The translations under genes were made by a program, and so were the position numbers. Under the pieces are notes generated by a model. That model worked only from the letters and a program-made list of their open reading frames with translations, was not told where the DNA came from and did not search any database. From an uncultured Clostridia bacterium (lineage in GTDB: Bacteria > Bacillota > Clostridia > Oscillospirales > Acutalibacteraceae), in NCBI GenBank assembly GCA_944384865.1, contig CALWVC010000068.1, positions 1-7,710 of the forward strand: a stretch of 7,710 bases of DNA, given 5' to 3'. Shown here piece by piece: positions 7,065 to 7,710 of the stretch. Numbering within the stretch: the first letter of the stretch is position 1; each line of letters starts with the position of its first letter.

Positions 7065-7665
7065 CTTGTTTCACCTCGTCAATTAAATGTATCATATAAT
7101 TTTTTAAAAGAGCGTTCGCTCTGATAATCGCTTCCAGATCGGCTACCGCATTCTCCAGCCGGTCGTTCACAACGATATAATCATAAAACTGTGCCTGGGC
7201 AATTTCCTTCACCGCGGTATTCAGACGGGCCTGCATCTGTTGTTCGGTTTCAGTCCCCCGGCCGGCAAGCCGGCTGCGCAACACCTGAAAAGACGGCGGC
7301 ATGATAAAAATCGTAATGGCCTCGGGCATCTTTTGCTTTACAGCCATTGCACCGTTTACGTCAATTTCCAACAACACATCGTTGCCGGTAGCCATCCATT
7401 CTTCCACCGGTTTGCGGGGGGTTCCGTAATAATTGCCCACATAAATATTATGCTCCAAAAACGCATCTTCAGCCAGCATTGTCTCAAACTGTTCCCGACT
7501 GATAAAATGATATTTTTCATCTGGATGTTCTCCCGGCCGCATCGCCCGGGTCACACAGGAAACAGAAAGCTTTAGCTGCGGATTTTCAGATAACAGCTGT
7601 TTTAAAACCGTATCTTTCCCGCTGCCGGAAGGGCCGGAAAGAATAAAAAGCCTGCCTTTATTCAT
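7024..7665 (-). CDS. gmk: Guanylate kinase
   Basis: Phosphorylates GMP to GDP with ATP, an essential step in guanine nucleotide supply; cytosolic. 213 residues from the chosen start. The P-loop GPSGSGKD is at 11-18. The GMP-binding region includes TRAMRPGE at 39-46, a DEKYHFIS segment near 49-56, the EHNIYVGNYYGTPR segment at 71-84 and LLEIDVNGA at 98-106. The lid and adenine-contact region includes SRLAGRGTE at 131-139. The C terminus (ALLKNY onward, from about 185) extends past the usual end, and its last 13 codons and stop overlap rpoZ. The ATG at 7665 is chosen because GAGG ends 6 nt upstream and the family begins just before the LFILSGPSG strand. An in-frame ATG at 7698 would add 11 residues but lacks a binding site and would run deep into the upstream gene. 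It overlaps that gene by 8 nt. Confidence 0.96.
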   Translation of the reverse strand: MNKGRLFILSGPSGSGKDTVLKQLLSENPQLKLSVSCVTRAMRPGEHPDEKYHFISREQFETMLAEDAFLEHNIYVGNYYGTPRKPVEEWMATGNDVLLEIDVNGAMAVKQKMPEAITIFIMPPSFQVLRSRLAGRGTETEQQMQARLNTAVKEIAQAQFYDYIVVNDRLENAVADLEAIIRANALLKNYMIHLIDEVKQDAESCYREIDQCL

Positions 7666-7708
7666 CAAACCCCTCTTTCTGTAAATGGACGTTTTCATCC
7701 ATACGGTT
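7658..7708 (-). CDS. 3' end of upstream gene, probably RemA (DUF370) regulator
   Basis: A frame entering from the right edge ends with the 16 residues NRMDENVHLQKEGFDE and a TAA at 7660-7658, overlapping the first 8 nt of gmk. RemA-family DNA-binding regulators (DUF370, about 85-90 residues) usually sit directly before gmk in Bacillota and end in a conserved ETVA[NH]R segment followed by a variable acidic tail. The visible NRM followed by a charged tail fits that layout. Only the variable tail is visible, so the identity is an inference from gene order plus two or three residues. The other minus-strand frames are either closed early (QPYG then stop) or are the gmk frame itself. Confidence 0.45.
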   Translation of the reverse strand, partial: NRMDENVHLQKEGFDE

Positions 7709-7710
7709 GG

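Noticed and set aside
7240..7575. 111-codon plus-strand open frame opposite gmk
   Set aside because: Antisense to the conserved guanylate kinase core; no domain or start signal.
7666..7698. Upstream ATG at 7698 as the gmk start
   Set aside because: No Shine-Dalgarno sequence precedes it, the extra residues are not part of the family, and ATG 7665 has a good binding site.
1..7710. Search for tRNA, rRNA, CRISPR repeats, insertion sequences, riboswitches and defence or secretion genes
   Set aside because: No cloverleaf, repeat-spacer pattern, transposase or long inverted repeat was seen by eye, and the space is almost fully occupied by housekeeping genes.

Overview
This 7.7 kb window is a dense, one-directional stretch of bacterial chromosome. 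All recognisable genes lie on the minus strand, so transcription runs from high to low coordinates. The content and order (tail of a probable remA, then gmk, rpoZ, priA, def, fmt, rsmB, rlmN, stp) match the well-known housekeeping cluster of Bacillota. Moderate base composition, strong purine-rich ribosome binding sites and protein wording such as GPSGSGKDTV in Gmk and GMGGANGGN in Stp suggest a member of the Clostridia, perhaps near the Oscillospirales. That placement is inference from memory of protein families, not a search result.

Layout in transcription order: 7708-7658 is the last 16 codons of an upstream gene, probably remA. 7665-7024 is guanylate kinase. 7064-6885 is a 59-residue RNA polymerase omega subunit that starts inside gmk. 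6821-4359 is the PriA primosomal helicase. 4304-3840 is peptide deformylase. 3834-2911 is methionyl-tRNA formyltransferase. 2892-1558 is RsmB 16S rRNA m5C methyltransferase. 1570-554 is RlmN 23S rRNA/tRNA m2A methyltransferase. 520-1 is a PP2C Ser/Thr phosphatase (Stp/PrpC) that runs off the left edge; a PrkC-type kinase would be expected next. Spacers are 63 nt or shorter and several junctions overlap (8, 41 and 13 nt), so the set looks like one operon with translational coupling. The main promoter is not in the window, and I see no terminator, tRNA, rRNA, CRISPR array or mobile element.

Functionally the cluster joins nucleotide supply (Gmk), transcription (omega), replication restart (PriA), the formyl-methionine cycle (Fmt adds the formyl group to initiator tRNA, Def removes it from new proteins), rRNA modification (RsmB, RlmN) and Ser/Thr phospho-signalling (Stp). 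No exotic or previously undescribed system is visible. Points worth a second look are small: rpoZ embedded across the gmk end, TTG starts for rsmB and stp, an octamer tandem repeat inside stp, a DEEQ helicase box in PriA, and the absence of coaBC between rpoZ and priA.
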